Assembly (NCBI GenBank): GCA_947165895.1
Contig: CAMVCB010000003.1
Coordinates: 186,001 to 250,000, forward strand
DNA length: 64,000 bases
Origin: an uncultured Treponema sp.
GTDB taxonomy: Bacteria > Spirochaetota > Spirochaetia > Treponematales > Treponemataceae
Direction of reading: 5' to 3'
Shown one piece after another: positions 8,306 through 19,849 of this stretch (position 1 is its first letter; each line of letters begins with the position of its first letter). The position numbers were made by a program, and so were the translations under genes. A model generated the notes under the pieces. The model worked only from the letters and a program-made list of their open reading frames with translations. It did not search any database and was not told where the DNA came from.

Positions 8306-9166
8306 ATGGTTATTAATCACAATATGAGCGCTATGTTCGCTCAGCGTTCCCAGGGAATTCAGGATCTTAATGCCCAGAAAAGCATGGAGAAGCTTTCTTC
8401 AGGTTTGAAAATCAACCGCGCAGGTGATGATGCATCTGGACTTGCAGTTTCTGAAAAAATGCGCGCACAGATCCGTGGTTTGCGTCAGGCTTCAACTAAC
8501 GCACAGAATGGTATTTCCTTCATCCAGACAACAGAAGGATACTTACAGGAAACAACAGACATCGTACAGCGCATCCGCGAGCTTGCAGTTCAGTCATCGA
8601 ACGGTATCTACTCTTCAGAAGACCGCATGCAGATTCAGGTAGAAGTTTCTTCTTTGATCGCAGAAGTAGACCGCATTGCTTCTTGTGCACAGTTCAACGG
8701 TATGAACATGCTTACAGGCCGCTTCGCTCGCCCAACAGGTGAAAATGAAGTTACAGGTTCTATGTGGTTCCATATTGGTGCTAACATGGATCAGAGAACA
8801 CAGGTTTACATCGGAACAATGTCAGCTATGGCTCTTGGACTCCGCAACGTTGGTGATGAAACAATTATGACTTTGGAAACTCCAGATGAAGCTAACCGCG
8901 CAATCGGTACTTTGGATGAAGCTTTGAAGAAGATCAACAAACAGCGTGCTGACCTCGGTGCTTACCAGAACCGCCTTGAAAAGACAGTAACAGGACTTGA
9001 TATTGGTGCTGAAAACCTCCAGGCTTCTGAATCTCGTATCCGTGATACAGATATGGCCGCTACTATGGTTGACTTCACTCGTGATCAGGTACTCAGCCAG
9101 GCTGGAACAGCTATGCTTGCACAGGCTAACCAGTCTTCACAGAATGTACTTTCACTCTTGCGCTAA
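8306..9166 (+). CDS. flaB: Periplasmic flagellar filament core protein (flagellin)
   Basis: A 286-residue spirochaete-type flagellin lacking the variable D2/D3 domains. The N-terminal D0/D1 part ([33 protein letters not shown]) and the C-terminal part ([21 protein letters not shown]) are classical. The ATG at 8306 is preceded by AAGGAGA; an upstream GTG/ATG frame lies in the structured leader and is not a real start. FlaB proteins form the core of periplasmic filaments and need no signal peptide, being exported by the flagellar type III system. One cysteine (Cys127, [11 protein letters not shown]) is unusual for a flagellin. Which FlaB paralogue this is cannot be said. Confidence 0.96.
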   Translation: MVINHNMSAMFAQRSQGIQDLNAQKSMEKLSSGLKINRAGDDASGLAVSEKMRAQIRGLRQASTNAQNGISFIQTTEGYLQETTDIVQRIRELAVQSSNGIYSSEDRMQIQVEVSSLIAEVDRIASCAQFNGMNMLTGRFARPTGENEVTGSMWFHIGANMDQRTQVYIGTMSAMALGLRNVGDETIMTLETPDEANRAIGTLDEALKKINKQRADLGAYQNRLEKTVTGLDIGAENLQASESRIRDTDMAATMVDFTRDQVLSQAGTAMLAQANQSSQNVLSLLR

Positions 9167-9184
9167 ACATAAACTACTTATAAG

Positions 9185-9208
9185 AAAGGCATCCGTAAGG
9201 GTGCCTTT
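9185..9208 (+). terminator. flaB terminator
   Basis: AAAGGCA (9185-9191) pairs with TGCCTTT (9202-9208), followed by TTCTATTTTT. It stands 18 bases after the flagellin stop codon. Confidence 0.8.
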
Positions 9209-9280
9209 TCTATTTTTAAAGACTGATTAGCCTGTGCTATGAGCCAGTACATTTAAGCAAGTTTTGCGTCAGCAAAAAAA

Positions 9281-9300
9281 GAAACGACGTTAGTCGTTTC
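9281..9300 (-). terminator. Second hairpin downstream of rpoC
   Basis: GAAACGAC (9281-9288) and GTCGTTTC (9293-9300) form an 8-bp stem. Read on the minus strand it is followed by TTTTTTT, so it could be a back-up terminator after the main rpoC one. Confidence 0.6.
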
Positions 9301-9333
9301 GAATCCGTGTGACAATCTCTTTCCTGCATAAAA

Positions 9334-9363
9334 AAAGGGCTGCCTGTTTCCAGGCAGCCCTTT
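9334..9363 (-). terminator. rpoC operon terminator
   Basis: AAAGGGCTGCCTG and CAGGCAGCCCTTT form a perfect 13-bp stem with a 4-base loop, followed on the minus strand by further T's. It lies 28 bases beyond the rpoC stop and ends the long ribosomal-protein/RNA-polymerase transcript. Confidence 0.92.
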
Positions 9364-9390
9364 CATTCCGAAGCTAACTCCTATTAATTA

Positions 9391-12300
9391 TTAGTCGTTA
9401 TCCTCAGTCTCTACAAAGCTAGGCTCCTCAAGCTGAGATTCCTGCTCTTCTTCAAGACGGCGGCGCTCAAGAATTTCATTCATCTGAGCATCAAGGTCGC
9501 GGTCGCTGTCATCAAAGAGTTTAATGTCTTTGTAGTCCTTGATACCAGTACCAGCTGGAATCATATGACCAATTGCAACGTTCTCCTTAATTCCGTGAAG
9601 TCCGTCTGTTGCACCAGCAATAGCGGCATTTGTAAGAACACGTGTAGTTTCCTGGAATGAAGCTGCAGAAATGAATGAGTCAACACCCAGAGAAGCCTTT
9701 GTAATACCCTGGAACATTGGACGACCAATAGCCGGCTGACCACCTTCCTCAATTACGCGCTTGTTCTCTTCATGGAACTTATATTTATCAACCTGCTGAC
9801 CGAAGATGAACTTTGTATCACCAACGGAAACAATTTCGATTTTACGGAGCATCTGGCGAACGATAATACCAATATGCTTATCATTGATGTCTACACCCTG
9901 AGCGCGGTAAACGTCCTGGATTTCGTCCATCAAATAATTCTGAAGTGCGTTTTCACCAAGAATTGCAAGAACGTCCTGTGGGTTTGGAGAACCTACACAA
10001 AGCTGTTCACCTGCTTCTACGTGGTCACCATCGCGGACAATCATTCGTTTTGTCATTGGAACAAGATGTTCAAATACTTTTCCGAACTCGTCTTCAATAG
10101 TTACGATACGCTTACCTTTTGTAATTCCCTTGAACTTAACAAGACCGGAAATCTGGGCAAGTACACAAGGATTCTTTGGTTTACGTGCTTCGAACAATTC
10201 AGATACTCGTGGAAGACCACCAGTAATATCCTGAGATTTCTGAGCAGCCTTTGGCATCTTAGCAAGGATAACTCCGGCTTCAACAGGAGCTTTGTCTTCA
10301 ACAAGAAGAAGAGCACCAGCTGGCAGGTAGTAAGTTCCAAGCTCGTTACCGGCTTCATCAGTAATCAAAATACGAGGCTGTTTTACGTCAAGGTGAAGAT
10401 CTGTGATGTAGCGCTCTTTTGAACCTGTCTGCAAGTCAACCTTTTCTTCCAGAGTTGAACCAACAATTACATCTTCAAAGTGGATATAACCATTGCTTTC
10501 TGCGATGATTGGGTCAGAGAATGGGTCGAATTCACCGATTGGGTCGCCCTTCTTAATCAAATCACCGGCCTTCTTGTAGATTGTAGAACCGTTTACAATT
10601 TCAATCTTCTGATCTTTACTTACAAGGTAAAGAGTTCCGTCTTTAAGCATTACACGGCCAGTAACAGCAGCGAGGACTTCTTTTCCACCCTGATTAAGGA
10701 TTGGAGTACCGCGCATGATGTTTGTTCCGTCTTCAACAAGAACTTTGTCTCCAGAAGCGTATTTTACTTCATCAAGAATACGGATAACAATCATGCTACC
10801 CTTACGAGTAAAGAGCCAGTTTCCGTTCTTCATCTCAACGTGAGTTCCAGAAATGTCTTTGAGGAATGCGTTGAACTTAAGAACAATGTGGTTATCATCA
10901 GTTGTCATTTCGGCAGCACCACCCGAGTGGAATGTTCGAAGTGTCAACTGTGTACCAGGCTGACCGATTGACTGTGCAGCTACAATACCAACTGCTTCAC
11001 CGATTTCAACAATCTTGTTGCGGGCAAGGTTCTTACCGTAACACTTAACACAAATACCGTGTTTAGCTTCACAGGTAAGTACAGTGCGGAGTTTTACCTT
11101 TTCTACACCGGCAGCTTCAATCTTCTGAGCAAGATCATCATCAATGTACTGGTTTACATCACAGAGGAGTTCTCCAGTTACAGGGTGAACAACACGCTCG
11201 ATTGTGTAGTGACCTACAATGCGGTCTGCCAGGTGAACTTTAATATCATCACCGTCTTTAATAGCGGCATAATCAATACCGTTGATTGTCTGACAGTCTT
11301 CTTCATTAATAACAACATCCTGAGCAACATCAACCAGACGACGAGTCATGTAACCGGCATCGGCTGTCTTAAGAGCTGTATCCGAAAGACCTTTACGTGC
11401 AGCGTTAGTAGAAATGAAGTATTCGATAACCGAAAGTCCTTCCTTAAAGTTTGCACGAATTGGAAGTTCAATAATATCTCCGTTAGGCTTAGTCATCAAA
11501 CCACGCATAGCGGCAAGCTGAGAAATCTGACCACGAGAACCGCGGGCACCAGATTTAGCCATCATCCAGATTGTATTGAAACCGTCTTTATCTTTTTCAA
11601 GATTAGACATCATAAGGTTTGTAAGCTTTTCGTTAGTACGAGCCCAGATGTTACATACACGGTTGTAACGCTCTTCTGCTGTAATAACACCCTTTGAGTA
11701 CTGGGCGATAATATCTTCAACTTCCTTGTTAGAAGTTGCAATCATTTCCTTCTTTTCATCAGGAACAAGGATATCATCCATACAAAGTGTTGCACCGAAC
11801 AAAGTAGCGTTCTTATATCCTACATCCTTGATTGCATCGTGCATCTGGATTGTAAGCCATGAACCCTTGTTGTGGTAAACGTACTCAATCATCTTCTTGA
11901 GTGATTTATCGAACATCTGGCGGTTAACATACTCAACACCATCAGGCATTGCTTCGTTGAATGCAAGACGTCCGGCAGAAGTTTCAATCAAATCACCTTC
12001 CTTAAAGTCCTGTGTTCCAGAAACGAATCCTTCATCACCTTTAACTTTAAGAGCCTTTGAGTTGAATGAATCTTTTGGAGCAGGAACCTTAATGAGAGCC
12101 TGCCAGTCAATGTTTCCAAGCTCAGCAGCCATGCGTACTTCATCTGGAGTAGAGAAACGTTTTCCTGTTCCCTTTGCATTAGGCTTAATGGCAGTCATGT
12201 AGTAAATACCAAGAACCATGTCCTGAGAAGGTGCAACGATTGTGTTACCGTTAGCAGGGTCAAGAAGGTTGCGGGCAGAAAGCATCAAAGTCCAGCATTC

Positions 12301-13704
12301 CATCTGTGCGGCCTGTGTAAGAGGTACGTGGATAGCCATCTGGTCACCATCGAAGTCGGCGTTGAATGATTTACATGCAAGAGGATGAAGTTTGAGGGCT
12401 TTTCCTTCAACAAGTACAGGTTCAAATGCCAGAATACCAAGTCGGTGAAGGGTTGGCGCACGGTTAAGCATAACAGGGTGCTCTTTTACAACTTCATCAA
12501 GGATTGCGTAAACTTCAGGCGATTCGCTTTCAACAAGCATCTTTGCCTTTTTGATATTGAATACAACATCCTTATCAACAAGCTTTTTCATCAGGAATGG
12601 CTTGAAGAGCTCAAGAGCCATTTTTGTTGGAAGACCACACTGCCAGAGCTTCAATTCAGGACCTACAACGATTACGGAACGTCCTGAGTAGTCAACACGC
12701 TTACCAAGAAGGTTCAAGCGGAAACGTCCCTGCTTACCTTTGAGGAGGTCAGAAATTGATTTAAGAGGGCGGTTAGAAGCACCCTTAACTGCGCGCTTGC
12801 GTTTTGTATTATCGAACAAAGCGTCAACTGCATCCTGAAGCATACGTTTTTCGTTACGGATGATGATATCAGGAGCAGAAAGCTGCTGAAGTCTCTTAAG
12901 ACGGTTATTACGGTTAATAACACGGCGGTAGAGGTCGTTAAGATCTGATGTTGCAAAGCGTCCACCATCAAGCTGAACCATAGGACGCAGCTCAGGAGGA
13001 ATAACCGGGATAACGTCCAGAATCATCCATGAAACCTTGTTTCCAGATGCACGGAAGTTTTCAACCAGTTCAATACGGCGAAGAAGGCGTTTATCAGATT
13101 TAGCACCTTTTTCAATCATCTTTGCACGAAGCTCTGCTGCAAGTTCATCAAGGTCAAGGCGTTCAAGCATAGTCTTGATAGCCTCGGCACCCATATCAGC
13201 TGTAAAAGCAGAACCGGCATAGTGTTCCAGTGCTGTCTGATATTCTTCTTCGCTCAAAAGCTGACCTTTTTTAAGGTCTGTATCACCAGCGTCAATTACG
13301 ATGTACTTTTCATAGTAAAGAACCTGGCGCAGAGCAGCCACCTGAAGGTCAAGCAAAAGACCCATGCGGCTAGGAACAGAGCGGTAGTACCAGATGTGGC
13401 TTACAGGAGCTGCAAGTTCAATGTGACCTGTACGTTCACGGCGAACCTTGAAGTGAGTAACTTCAACACCACAGCGGTCACAAATTACACCCTTATAACG
13501 GATAGACTTGAACTTACCGCAGTAACATTCCCACTCTTTTGTTGTACCGAAAATACGCTCACAGAAAAGACCATCTTTCTCTGGACGGAGAGTTCGGTAG
13601 TTAATTGTTTCAGGTTTTTTAACTTCACCATAAGACCATGATTTAATAGTCTCTGGGGAAGCCAATTTTATTTTAAGACTGTCAAAGTCCTGAACATCAC
13701 GCAT
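9391..13704 (-). CDS. rpoC: RNA polymerase beta-prime subunit
   Basis: Largest core RNA polymerase subunit, 1437 residues. It shows the N-terminal zinc site ([20 protein letters not shown]), the catalytic [15 protein letters not shown] with the three Mg-binding aspartates, the trigger-loop region ([16 protein letters not shown]) and the second zinc cluster ([15 protein letters not shown]). The start is placed at 13704, where GGAGG stands six bases upstream; an in-frame ATG at 13743 would add 13 residues within rpoB and lacks a ribosome site. The gene overlaps the rpoB stop by 8 bases. The C-terminus is acidic ([18 protein letters not shown]). Confidence 0.98.
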   Translation of the reverse strand: MRDVQDFDSLKIKLASPETIKSWSYGEVKKPETINYRTLRPEKDGLFCERIFGTTKEWECYCGKFKSIRYKGVICDRCGVEVTHFKVRRERTGHIELAAPVSHIWYYRSVPSRMGLLLDLQVAALRQVLYYEKYIVIDAGDTDLKKGQLLSEEEYQTALEHYAGSAFTADMGAEAIKTMLERLDLDELAAELRAKMIEKGAKSDKRLLRRIELVENFRASGNKVSWMILDVIPVIPPELRPMVQLDGGRFATSDLNDLYRRVINRNNRLKRLQQLSAPDIIIRNEKRMLQDAVDALFDNTKRKRAVKGASNRPLKSISDLLKGKQGRFRLNLLGKRVDYSGRSVIVVGPELKLWQCGLPTKMALELFKPFLMKKLVDKDVVFNIKKAKMLVESESPEVYAILDEVVKEHPVMLNRAPTLHRLGILAFEPVLVEGKALKLHPLACKSFNADFDGDQMAIHVPLTQAAQMECWTLMLSARNLLDPANGNTIVAPSQDMVLGIYYMTAIKPNAKGTGKRFSTPDEVRMAAELGNIDWQALIKVPAPKDSFNSKALKVKGDEGFVSGTQDFKEGDLIETSAGRLAFNEAMPDGVEYVNRQMFDKSLKKMIEYVYHNKGSWLTIQMHDAIKDVGYKNATLFGATLCMDDILVPDEKKEMIATSNKEVEDIIAQYSKGVITAEERYNRVCNIWARTNEKLTNLMMSNLEKDKDGFNTIWMMAKSGARGSRGQISQLAAMRGLMTKPNGDIIELPIRANFKEGLSVIEYFISTNAARKGLSDTALKTADAGYMTRRLVDVAQDVVINEEDCQTINGIDYAAIKDGDDIKVHLADRIVGHYTIERVVHPVTGELLCDVNQYIDDDLAQKIEAAGVEKVKLRTVLTCEAKHGICVKCYGKNLARNKIVEIGEAVGIVAAQSIGQPGTQLTLRTFHSGGAAEMTTDDNHIVLKFNAFLKDISGTHVEMKNGNWLFTRKGSMIVIRILDEVKYASGDKVLVEDGTNIMRGTPILNQGGKEVLAAVTGRVMLKDGTLYLVSKDQKIEIVNGSTIYKKAGDLIKKGDPIGEFDPFSDPIIAESNGYIHFEDVIVGSTLEEKVDLQTGSKERYITDLHLDVKQPRILITDEAGNELGTYYLPAGALLLVEDKAPVEAGVILAKMPKAAQKSQDITGGLPRVSELFEARKPKNPCVLAQISGLVKFKGITKGKRIVTIEDEFGKVFEHLVPMTKRMIVRDGDHVEAGEQLCVGSPNPQDVLAILGENALQNYLMDEIQDVYRAQGVDINDKHIGIIVRQMLRKIEIVSVGDTKFIFGQQVDKYKFHEENKRVIEEGGQPAIGRPMFQGITKASLGVDSFISAASFQETTRVLTNAAIAGATDGLHGIKENVAIGHMIPAGTGIKDYKDIKLFDDSDRDLDAQMNEILERRRLEEEQESQLEEPSFVETEDND

Positions 13705-16700
13705 TCTTGTCCTCCTTATCAAATCCGGAAGCTGCTTTATCAATTAAATCCTGATCACGTTCTGTAAGGGCAATCTGTTTTCCCTTAGCATCGTAAATAG
13801 TGAAATCAAGAGCCAGACCACGCATTTCCTGAACCAATACGTTGAATGATTCTGGAATTCCGATTGGTGATGAAGGGTCACCCTTAACGATAGATTCGTA
13901 AATCTTTGAACGACCGTTCATATCATCAGACTTGATTGTCATCATTTCCTGAAGACAGTTTGCGGCACCGTAAGCTTCCAGAGCCCAAACTTCCATTTCT
14001 CCAAGACGCTGACCACCGAACTGAGCCTTACCACCAAGAGGCTGCTGTGTAACGAGCGAGTAAGGACCTGTAGAACGAGCGTGCATCTTATCATCAACAA
14101 GGTGATGAAGCTTCATAAAGTAGATAACACCAACGAAAATAGGGTTATGGAATGGTTCACCAGTCTGACCTGAGCGAACAATCTGTTTACAGCTGCGTGG
14201 AAGGCCTGCTTCTTCAAGCTTGTCTGCAATCTGCTCCTGAGTTGGAGACTGGAATACAGGTGCTTCGAAGAACTGGTTCAGGTATTTACCTGCAATACCA
14301 AGCTCAGATTCCATAATCTGACCGATGTTCATTCGGGAAGGTACACCAAGAGGGTTCAGACATACATCAAGCGGAGTACCGTCTTCCAGGTATGGCATGT
14401 CTTCAATAGGAAGAATACGTGCAACAACACCCTTGTTTCCGTGACGTCCGGCCATCTTATCACCTTCACGAAGCTTACGCTTGTTAGCGATAAGAACTTT
14501 GATTACCTTGTCTACGCCAGGGTTCAAATCGTCACCTTCAAGGCGGCTCATCTGCTGAATATCGATTACAACACCTTCAATTCCATGTGGAACGCGGAGT
14601 GAAGAATCGCGGACTTCCTTAGCCTTTTCACCGAAGATTGAGCGAAGGAGATTGAATTCTGGAGTTGTTTCTGTTTCTGATTTTGGAGTAACTTTACCAA
14701 CCAGAATATCTCCGGAACGAACTTTTGCACCAATGCGGATGATACCTTCAGCATCAAGGTTAGCAACAGCTTTTTCTGCAGTGTTAGGAATATCGCGTGT
14801 GATGCGCTCTGGTCCAAGTTTAGTCTCACGGATTTCAACCTGGAACTCTTTAATATGGATAGATGTGTACCAGTCTTCGCGAACTACGCGCTGTGAAATC
14901 AAAACAGCATCCTCGTAGTTGTAACCATTCCAAGGAACGAATCCTACAAGAATGTTGCGTCCAAGAGCCATTTCACCGTTGAATGTTGCAGGACCGTCAG
15001 CAAGAACACTTCCTGTCTTAACTTTTTCACCTACTCCAACAGTTGGTCTCTGGTGGTTACATGTATCGTTGTTAGTTCTCTGGTATTTGAGCAATGGATA
15101 TTCATCAATTGCGCCAGATTCTGTCTTAACCTTGATAAGTTCACTTGAAACGTAAATTACTTCACCGTCGTGCTTAGCTTTTACAAGAACACCTGAATCG
15201 TAAGCACATTTTCTTTCCATACCAGTTCCTACGTAAGGTGGTTCCGGGAAAAGCAGAGGTACACCCTGACGCTGCATGTTACAACCCATGAGCGCACGGT
15301 TAGCATCGTCGTGCTCAAGGAAAGGAATCATAGATGCAGATACAGAAATTACCTGACGTGGAGAAACGTCGATGTACTGAACGTCTTTTGGTGAACGCTG
15401 AGTATAGTTACCACGATTGCGGCAAGAAATTGTTTCTGTAGGGAATGTTCCATCCTCTTTCATACCAGGAACAATCTGACCGATGTAGTATTTATCTTCA
15501 TCAATAGCTGAAAGGTATTCGATTTCTTTTGTTGCCTTTCCGTCTACAACCTTGCGGTATGGAGCTTCAAGGAAACCGTAATCGTTAATTCTTGTGTACA
15601 TGGCAAGAGAAACGATCAAACCGATGTTCGGACCTTCAGGAGTTTCAATAGGACACATGCGTCCGTAGTGTGAATAGTGTACGTCACGAACTTCGAATCC
15701 GGCGCGGTCACGTGAAAGACCACCAGGTCCCAAAGCATTAAGACGACGTTTATGTGTAAGCTCAGCCAATGGGTTAATCTGATCCATGAACTGAGAAAGC
15801 TGAGAAGAACCAAAGAATTCTTTAATTGCAGCTACGATAGGTTTGATAGAAATCAAATCCTGTGGCTTCATTGTATCAGTTTCTTTAAGGCTCATGCGCT
15901 CTTTAGCGATGCGTTCCATGCGGGCAAATGCAGACTTAAGCTGATTTGTCATAAGCTCGCCTACAGAACGGATACGGCGGTTACCCAGGTGGTCAATATC
16001 GTCAATCTGCTCGTCACCAATGTAAACCTTAATCAAAGTTTTCATTGTGTTGATGATATCGTCTTTAATCAAAGTAAAGTCTTTAACATCATCAGGGTAG
16101 TCGAATTTTTTGTTGAGCTTGTAGCGACCAACACGACCAAGGTCATAGCGGCGCTCAGAGAAGAACATAGAAGTCAAATCCTTTTCAGCAGATTCAACTG
16201 TCATTGGTTCTCCAGGCTGAAGAACTGCATAAACAGCTGCAAGACAATCTTCTTTAGTTGGTTCGTTATCGATTGAACCTTCTTTTACGAATTTTGCCTC
16301 TTCGCGGTCGAAACAGTTGATAATCATCTGAGAATCAAGAGAATTGTTCTTTTCTTCCTTGTTCAAAGGATTAGCACGTGTATCAAAGCGGATTACGCAG
16401 ATTTTATCGATGTTGTTTGCAAGAAGGTCATCAACATCGTGTGCCTTAAGACGAGTACCGGCATTGAAAAGACGTTTTTCTTCGCCGTTTTCATCTTTGA
16501 TGAATACTGCAGATGCAAGAACCTTATCAAGCAATGCGTCCTTGCTTTCATTGTCAGATTTAACCTCTACATCTTCTACATCGTAGAAGCAGCGGATAAT
16601 CTCTTCGCGTGTTGAATAACCAAGTGCGCGGAGGAAGATAGTACCCAGGATTTTCTTTTTGCGGTCAATCTTTGCATAAATGTATTCGTTTTTCTGGTCG

Positions 16701-17239
16701 ATTTCGAATTCAAGCCATGATCCGCGGTAAGGAATGATACGTGAAGAGTAAACACCCTTGTCGTGGCAGAAAATTACACCAGGCGAACGGTGAATCTGAG
16801 AAACAACTACGCGCTCAGCACCGTTTACGATGAATGTTCCGCGGTCTGTCATGAGCGGAATGTCGCCCATATAGATATCTTTCTGGAGGATTGCTCCAGT
16901 CTGAAGGAAATTCAAATTAATACGAGCCTTTAATGGCACTGAATAAGTTACACCCTTCTGCTTACACTCGATTTCTGAAAATTTAAGGTTTTCCCAATCC
17001 AATTCGTAGAATTCATATTCCAGAGACATATCGCCATTAGGGCTTTCGATAGGGAAAGTAGAATTAAATACGTCCTGAAGTCCCTGATCCAAAAGCTTTT
17101 CGCCCTTCTTCAATCTTTCTGACTGAAGGAAGCTTTCATAAGATGATGTCTGGATTCCAATAAGGTTTGGCACATCCATTACAGTCTGGATGTCTTTACC
17201 GATGTACTGACGGTTGATAGTCCGTGTTTTTGCGAACAT
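13697..17239 (-). CDS. rpoB: RNA polymerase beta subunit
   Basis: Core RNA polymerase beta subunit, 1180 residues. The rifampicin cluster reads [20 protein letters not shown] then [19 protein letters not shown]. The residue equivalent to E. coli Ser531 is Asn501 (codon at 15737-15739). Asn531 was reported to correlate with natural rifampicin resistance in Treponema, and is also present in Borrelia. Other conserved blocks ([27 protein letters not shown]) are intact. GGAGA precedes the ATG. A hairpin in the 215-base gap from rplL may limit read-through into rpoBC. Confidence 0.98.
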   Translation of the reverse strand: MFAKTRTINRQYIGKDIQTVMDVPNLIGIQTSSYESFLQSERLKKGEKLLDQGLQDVFNSTFPIESPNGDMSLEYEFYELDWENLKFSEIECKQKGVTYSVPLKARINLNFLQTGAILQKDIYMGDIPLMTDRGTFIVNGAERVVVSQIHRSPGVIFCHDKGVYSSRIIPYRGSWLEFEIDQKNEYIYAKIDRKKKILGTIFLRALGYSTREEIIRCFYDVEDVEVKSDNESKDALLDKVLASAVFIKDENGEEKRLFNAGTRLKAHDVDDLLANNIDKICVIRFDTRANPLNKEEKNNSLDSQMIINCFDREEAKFVKEGSIDNEPTKEDCLAAVYAVLQPGEPMTVESAEKDLTSMFFSERRYDLGRVGRYKLNKKFDYPDDVKDFTLIKDDIINTMKTLIKVYIGDEQIDDIDHLGNRRIRSVGELMTNQLKSAFARMERIAKERMSLKETDTMKPQDLISIKPIVAAIKEFFGSSQLSQFMDQINPLAELTHKRRLNALGPGGLSRDRAGFEVRDVHYSHYGRMCPIETPEGPNIGLIVSLAMYTRINDYGFLEAPYRKVVDGKATKEIEYLSAIDEDKYYIGQIVPGMKEDGTFPTETISCRNRGNYTQRSPKDVQYIDVSPRQVISVSASMIPFLEHDDANRALMGCNMQRQGVPLLFPEPPYVGTGMERKCAYDSGVLVKAKHDGEVIYVSSELIKVKTESGAIDEYPLLKYQRTNNDTCNHQRPTVGVGEKVKTGSVLADGPATFNGEMALGRNILVGFVPWNGYNYEDAVLISQRVVREDWYTSIHIKEFQVEIRETKLGPERITRDIPNTAEKAVANLDAEGIIRIGAKVRSGDILVGKVTPKSETETTPEFNLLRSIFGEKAKEVRDSSLRVPHGIEGVVIDIQQMSRLEGDDLNPGVDKVIKVLIANKRKLREGDKMAGRHGNKGVVARILPIEDMPYLEDGTPLDVCLNPLGVPSRMNIGQIMESELGIAGKYLNQFFEAPVFQSPTQEQIADKLEEAGLPRSCKQIVRSGQTGEPFHNPIFVGVIYFMKLHHLVDDKMHARSTGPYSLVTQQPLGGKAQFGGQRLGEMEVWALEAYGAANCLQEMMTIKSDDMNGRSKIYESIVKGDPSSPIGIPESFNVLVQEMRGLALDFTIYDAKGKQIALTERDQDLIDKAASGFDKEDKNA

Positions 17240-17376
17240 CAGCTTCTCCTGTATTTTTATAAATTCAGATGTAATCTGCTACATGCTGGAAACTCCGCAC
17301 AGCACAGAAAACTCTGATTTTTGCTCAAGATAACAGTAATAATGGAAAATGTAAAAAGTCGTTTTATACGACAAAA

Positions 17377-17408
17377 GGGATACCCGGCAATTTCTTACCG
17401 GATACCCC
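17377..17408 (-). terminator. Attenuator-like hairpin between rplL and rpoB
   Basis: On the minus strand GGGGTATCCGG pairs with CCGGGTATCCC over 11 bp using two G-U wobbles; on the plus strand the same positions are A-C mismatches, so the fold is specific for the rpoB transcript. It is followed by TTTTG, a short T run that suggests partial termination, as known for rplL-rpoB gaps elsewhere. Confidence 0.65.
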
Positions 17409-17454
17409 CTGTTTTACTGCTTTTCAGCAGCTATAAAGCTGGATTGGCTCCAAC

Positions 17455-17832
17455 TTATTTCTTAGAAGCTTTACCACCAGCTTCTTCGATCTTCTTAATG
17501 ATTTCGTCAGCGTCAGCCTTGCTTACGCCTTCTTTAAGAGCTTTTGGTGCACCTTCAACCAAAGCTTTAGCTTCACCAAGTCCGAGACCTGTGATTTCGC
17601 GAACTGCTTTGATAACAGGGATCTTTTTAGCTGCATCGAATGATTCGAGAGTAACAGTGAATTCTGTCTGCTCTTCTCCACCTGCTGCTGCTCCACCTGC
17701 TGCTGGACCTGCTGCTACTGCAACTGCTGCTGTAACACCAAATTTTTCTTCCATTGCTTTAACAAGCTCTGAAACCTCGAGAACTGACATGTTTGCGATT
17801 GTCTCAAGGATGTCTTCTTTTGTAACTGCCAT
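17455..17832 (-). CDS. rplL: 50S ribosomal protein L7/L12
   Basis: 125 residues forming the factor-binding stalk of the large subunit. The N-terminal dimer domain ([17 protein letters not shown]) is joined by an Ala/Gly hinge ([15 protein letters not shown]) to the C-terminal domain ([20 protein letters not shown]). AAGGA precedes the ATG. It follows rplJ by 172 bases, which hold only weak hairpins, and precedes the rpoB attenuator. Confidence 0.97.
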   Translation of the reverse strand: MAVTKEDILETIANMSVLEVSELVKAMEEKFGVTAAVAVAAGPAAGGAAAGGEEQTEFTVTLESFDAAKKIPVIKAVREITGLGLGEAKALVEGAPKALKEGVSKADADEIIKKIEEAGGKASKK

Positions 17833-18004
17833 ATTGTCTTCCTTACAATAAAGTATATCTTCACCTTGCGGTGTGCAGATTTAACTCAACTGAGTCTTTC
17901 TGCTTTTATTTTCACAGGACAGTCAGCAGTTATGAAGCCTGACCTGTGTTGTGCAGCTTACGCCACACAAAAGTTTTGCAATTTAGTTTGCCAAGACGTA
18001 AGTC

Positions 18005-18520
18005 TTAGTTTGCACCTTCTGCTGTCTTTTTGTCCACGTAAGCCTGCAAAGTAGCTGCGAGCTTCTGAACAGGACCGTTCATTGCAGACATAAGCATAGC
18101 AATAAGCTGCTTCTTTCCAGGTACCTTTGAGAAAGCTTCGATTTTTGCAGCATCGTAAACTTCTTTTTCTACATAAGCACCTTTTACTGTCAAAGTAGGA
18201 GCATCTTTTGCAAAGTCAAAAAGAACTTTTGCAACTTCGTTAGCATCCTCTTTTGCCATTGCGATTACAGTAGGACCTTTGAGGTAGTCAGCTACGTTTT
18301 CAACTTTCATATCCTCAAAAGCGATACGTGCAAAGTTATTTTTCATAACTTTAAGAACAGCGTTCTTTTCGCGAAGCTTGTCGCGGAGAGTTGTAATCTG
18401 TTCTACAGTAAGTCCACGGTAATCAGCGAAGATGAAGTCATTGTATTCACCAAGAACTTTCTTTGCGTTTTCAATAGCCTCTGCCTTAGCAGGCTGAATT
18501 TTCTTTGCTTTGATTGCCAT
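18005..18520 (-). CDS. rplJ: 50S ribosomal protein L10
   Basis: 171 residues; anchors the L7/L12 stalk to 23S rRNA. FADYRGLTVEQITTLRDKLR and VLKVMKNNFARIAFE are typical of the RNA-binding domain, and the C-terminal helix that binds L12 dimers is present. The ATG overlaps the rplA stop codon by one base (TAATG), with AAGGATGG upstream, so the two are coupled. Confidence 0.96.
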   Translation of the reverse strand: MAIKAKKIQPAKAEAIENAKKVLGEYNDFIFADYRGLTVEQITTLRDKLREKNAVLKVMKNNFARIAFEDMKVENVADYLKGPTVIAMAKEDANEVAKVLFDFAKDAPTLTVKGAYVEKEVYDAAKIEAFSKVPGKKQLIAMLMSAMNGPVQKLAATLQAYVDKKTAEGAN

Positions 18521-19200
18521 TATTCACCATCCTTGTAGTCAACCCAAACGCCTGGGCCCATAGAAGAACTAACAGATACTGACTGAACAAATCCAGCAGC
18601 AGATCCAGCAGGCTTTTTACGACCAATTTCAGCAAGGAGAGTCTTAACGTTCTCAACAACCTTGTCAGTGTCCATAGAACACTTACCAACAGCAATGTGA
18701 ACGATTCCAGCTTTGTCAGCACGGAATTCTGTACGACCCTTCTTAAGTTCTGCAACAGCCTGAGCTACGTTTGGAGTTACAGTTCCAGTTTTAGGGTTAG
18801 GCATCAAACCTTTGCGACCCAAAACCATACCAAGACGACCTACATCTTTCATCATATCAGGTGTAGCAACACAAACGTCGAAGTCAAGCCAGCCACCCTT
18901 TACTTTTTCGATATATTCGTCAGAACCAGCGTAAGTTGCACCAGCGTCCAAAGCTTCCTTTACCTTGTCTTCCTTACAGAATACAAGAACTTTCTTTTCG
19001 CCGCGGAACTGATTTGGGAATACCAGTGTATCACGAACAACAGCGTTTTTCTCAAGACGAAGAACTACGTGAGCTTCTACAGTCTCATCGAATTTAGCAA
19101 ACTTCATGTCCTGAACCATTTTACAAGCTGAAGCTACATCATATTTCTTTGTAAGATCATACTTTGCAGCAGCTGCGTTATATTTCTTTCCATGTTTCAT
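18520..19200 (-). CDS. rplA: 50S ribosomal protein L1
   Basis: 226 residues; binds 23S rRNA at the L1 stalk and in many bacteria represses its own operon by binding the rplK leader. Conserved parts include DETVEAHVVLRL, GLMPNPKTGTVTP and FRADKAGIVHIAVGK. It starts one base after the rplK stop and overlaps rplJ by one base. A hairpin upstream of rplK (19685-19715) could be its operator. Confidence 0.97.
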   Translation of the reverse strand: MKHGKKYNAAAAKYDLTKKYDVASACKMVQDMKFAKFDETVEAHVVLRLEKNAVVRDTLVFPNQFRGEKKVLVFCKEDKVKEALDAGATYAGSDEYIEKVKGGWLDFDVCVATPDMMKDVGRLGMVLGRKGLMPNPKTGTVTPNVAQAVAELKKGRTEFRADKAGIVHIAVGKCSMDTDKVVENVKTLLAEIGRKKPAGSAAGFVQSVSVSSSMGPGVWVDYKDGE

Positions 19201-19201
19201 A

Positions 19202-19633
19202 TTACTGCTCCACCTCTACACCCATACTGCGAGCAGTACCGGCAATGATTTTCTTTGCTGCTTCGATATCGTTAGCGTTGATATCTGGCATCTTTGTTTT
19301 AGCGATTTCTTCAAGAGCTGCCTTAGACAAAGTAGCAACCTTGTCGCGAAGAGGATTTCCAGAACCCTTTTCGATTTTTGCTGCTTTCTTAATAAGAACT
19401 GCAGCAGGAGGAGTCTTGAGGATGAATGTGTAAGATTTGTCCTGGTAAACTGTGATTACAACAGGAATGATCAAACCTTTCTCCATAGACTTTGTGCGGT
19501 CGTTAAACTCCTGAACGAATTTAGGAGCTGAAACACCGTGAGGTCCAAGAGCCGGTCCGATTGGAGGAGCTGGTGTAGCCGCCCCTGCAGGACACTGCAA
19601 TTTGATTACAGCTGTGACTTTCTTTGTAGCCAT
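19202..19633 (-). CDS. rplK: 50S ribosomal protein L11
   Basis: 143 residues; part of the GTPase-associated centre. [19 protein letters not shown] and [16 protein letters not shown] are the conserved N-terminal blocks, and the 3'-ward RNA-binding domain ends with [17 protein letters not shown] stands upstream of the ATG. The 216-base gap from nusG holds a terminator-like hairpin and a candidate L1 site. Confidence 0.97.
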   Translation of the reverse strand: MATKKVTAVIKLQCPAGAATPAPPIGPALGPHGVSAPKFVQEFNDRTKSMEKGLIIPVVITVYQDKSYTFILKTPPAAVLIKKAAKIEKGSGNPLRDKVATLSKAALEEIAKTKMPDINANDIEAAKKIIAGTARSMGVEVEQ

Positions 19634-19684
19634 TTTATGTCTCCCAAAAATTGGTGTGGAAGTTCACTAAGGAATCTTCCTAAC

Positions 19685-19715
19685 GAAGTAACTCTGTCCA
19701 ACGGACTTTTACTTC
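19685..19715 (-). promoter_or_regulatory. Candidate L1 autoregulatory hairpin in the rplK leader
   Basis: GAAGTAA pairs with TTACTTC (7 bp) and GTCC with GGAC (4 bp), separated by an asymmetric internal loop (CTCT against TT) and closed by a three-base loop. Two short helices around an asymmetric loop resemble the L1 site in rRNA and in rplK leaders. It lies about 50 bases before the rplK start. The fold is visible; the L1 role is inference. Confidence 0.4.
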
Positions 19716-19736
19716 TCCCAAAAACAGGATAAAAAT

Positions 19737-19759
19737 GGTTTGTATTTGGGATACAAACC
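19737..19759 (-). terminator. Terminator-like hairpin after nusG
   Basis: GGTTTGTAT and ATACAAACC form a perfect 9-bp stem around TTGGG. On the minus strand it is followed by ATTTTTATCC, so it can end part of the secE-nusG transcript before rplK. Confidence 0.65.
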
Positions 19760-19849
19760 CCTGAATTTGCCAAACAACATCGAATAAAACACAAAGGGTG
19801 GTTTTGCCAGAAAGCCCAACCACCGCTGCATTATATTCCTTGTTTAATT

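Noticed and set aside
9772..11697. Long plus-strand open frames opposite rpoC
   Set aside because: They are antisense shadows of a highly conserved gene, rich in Phe, Asn, Cys and Ser, without ribosome sites.
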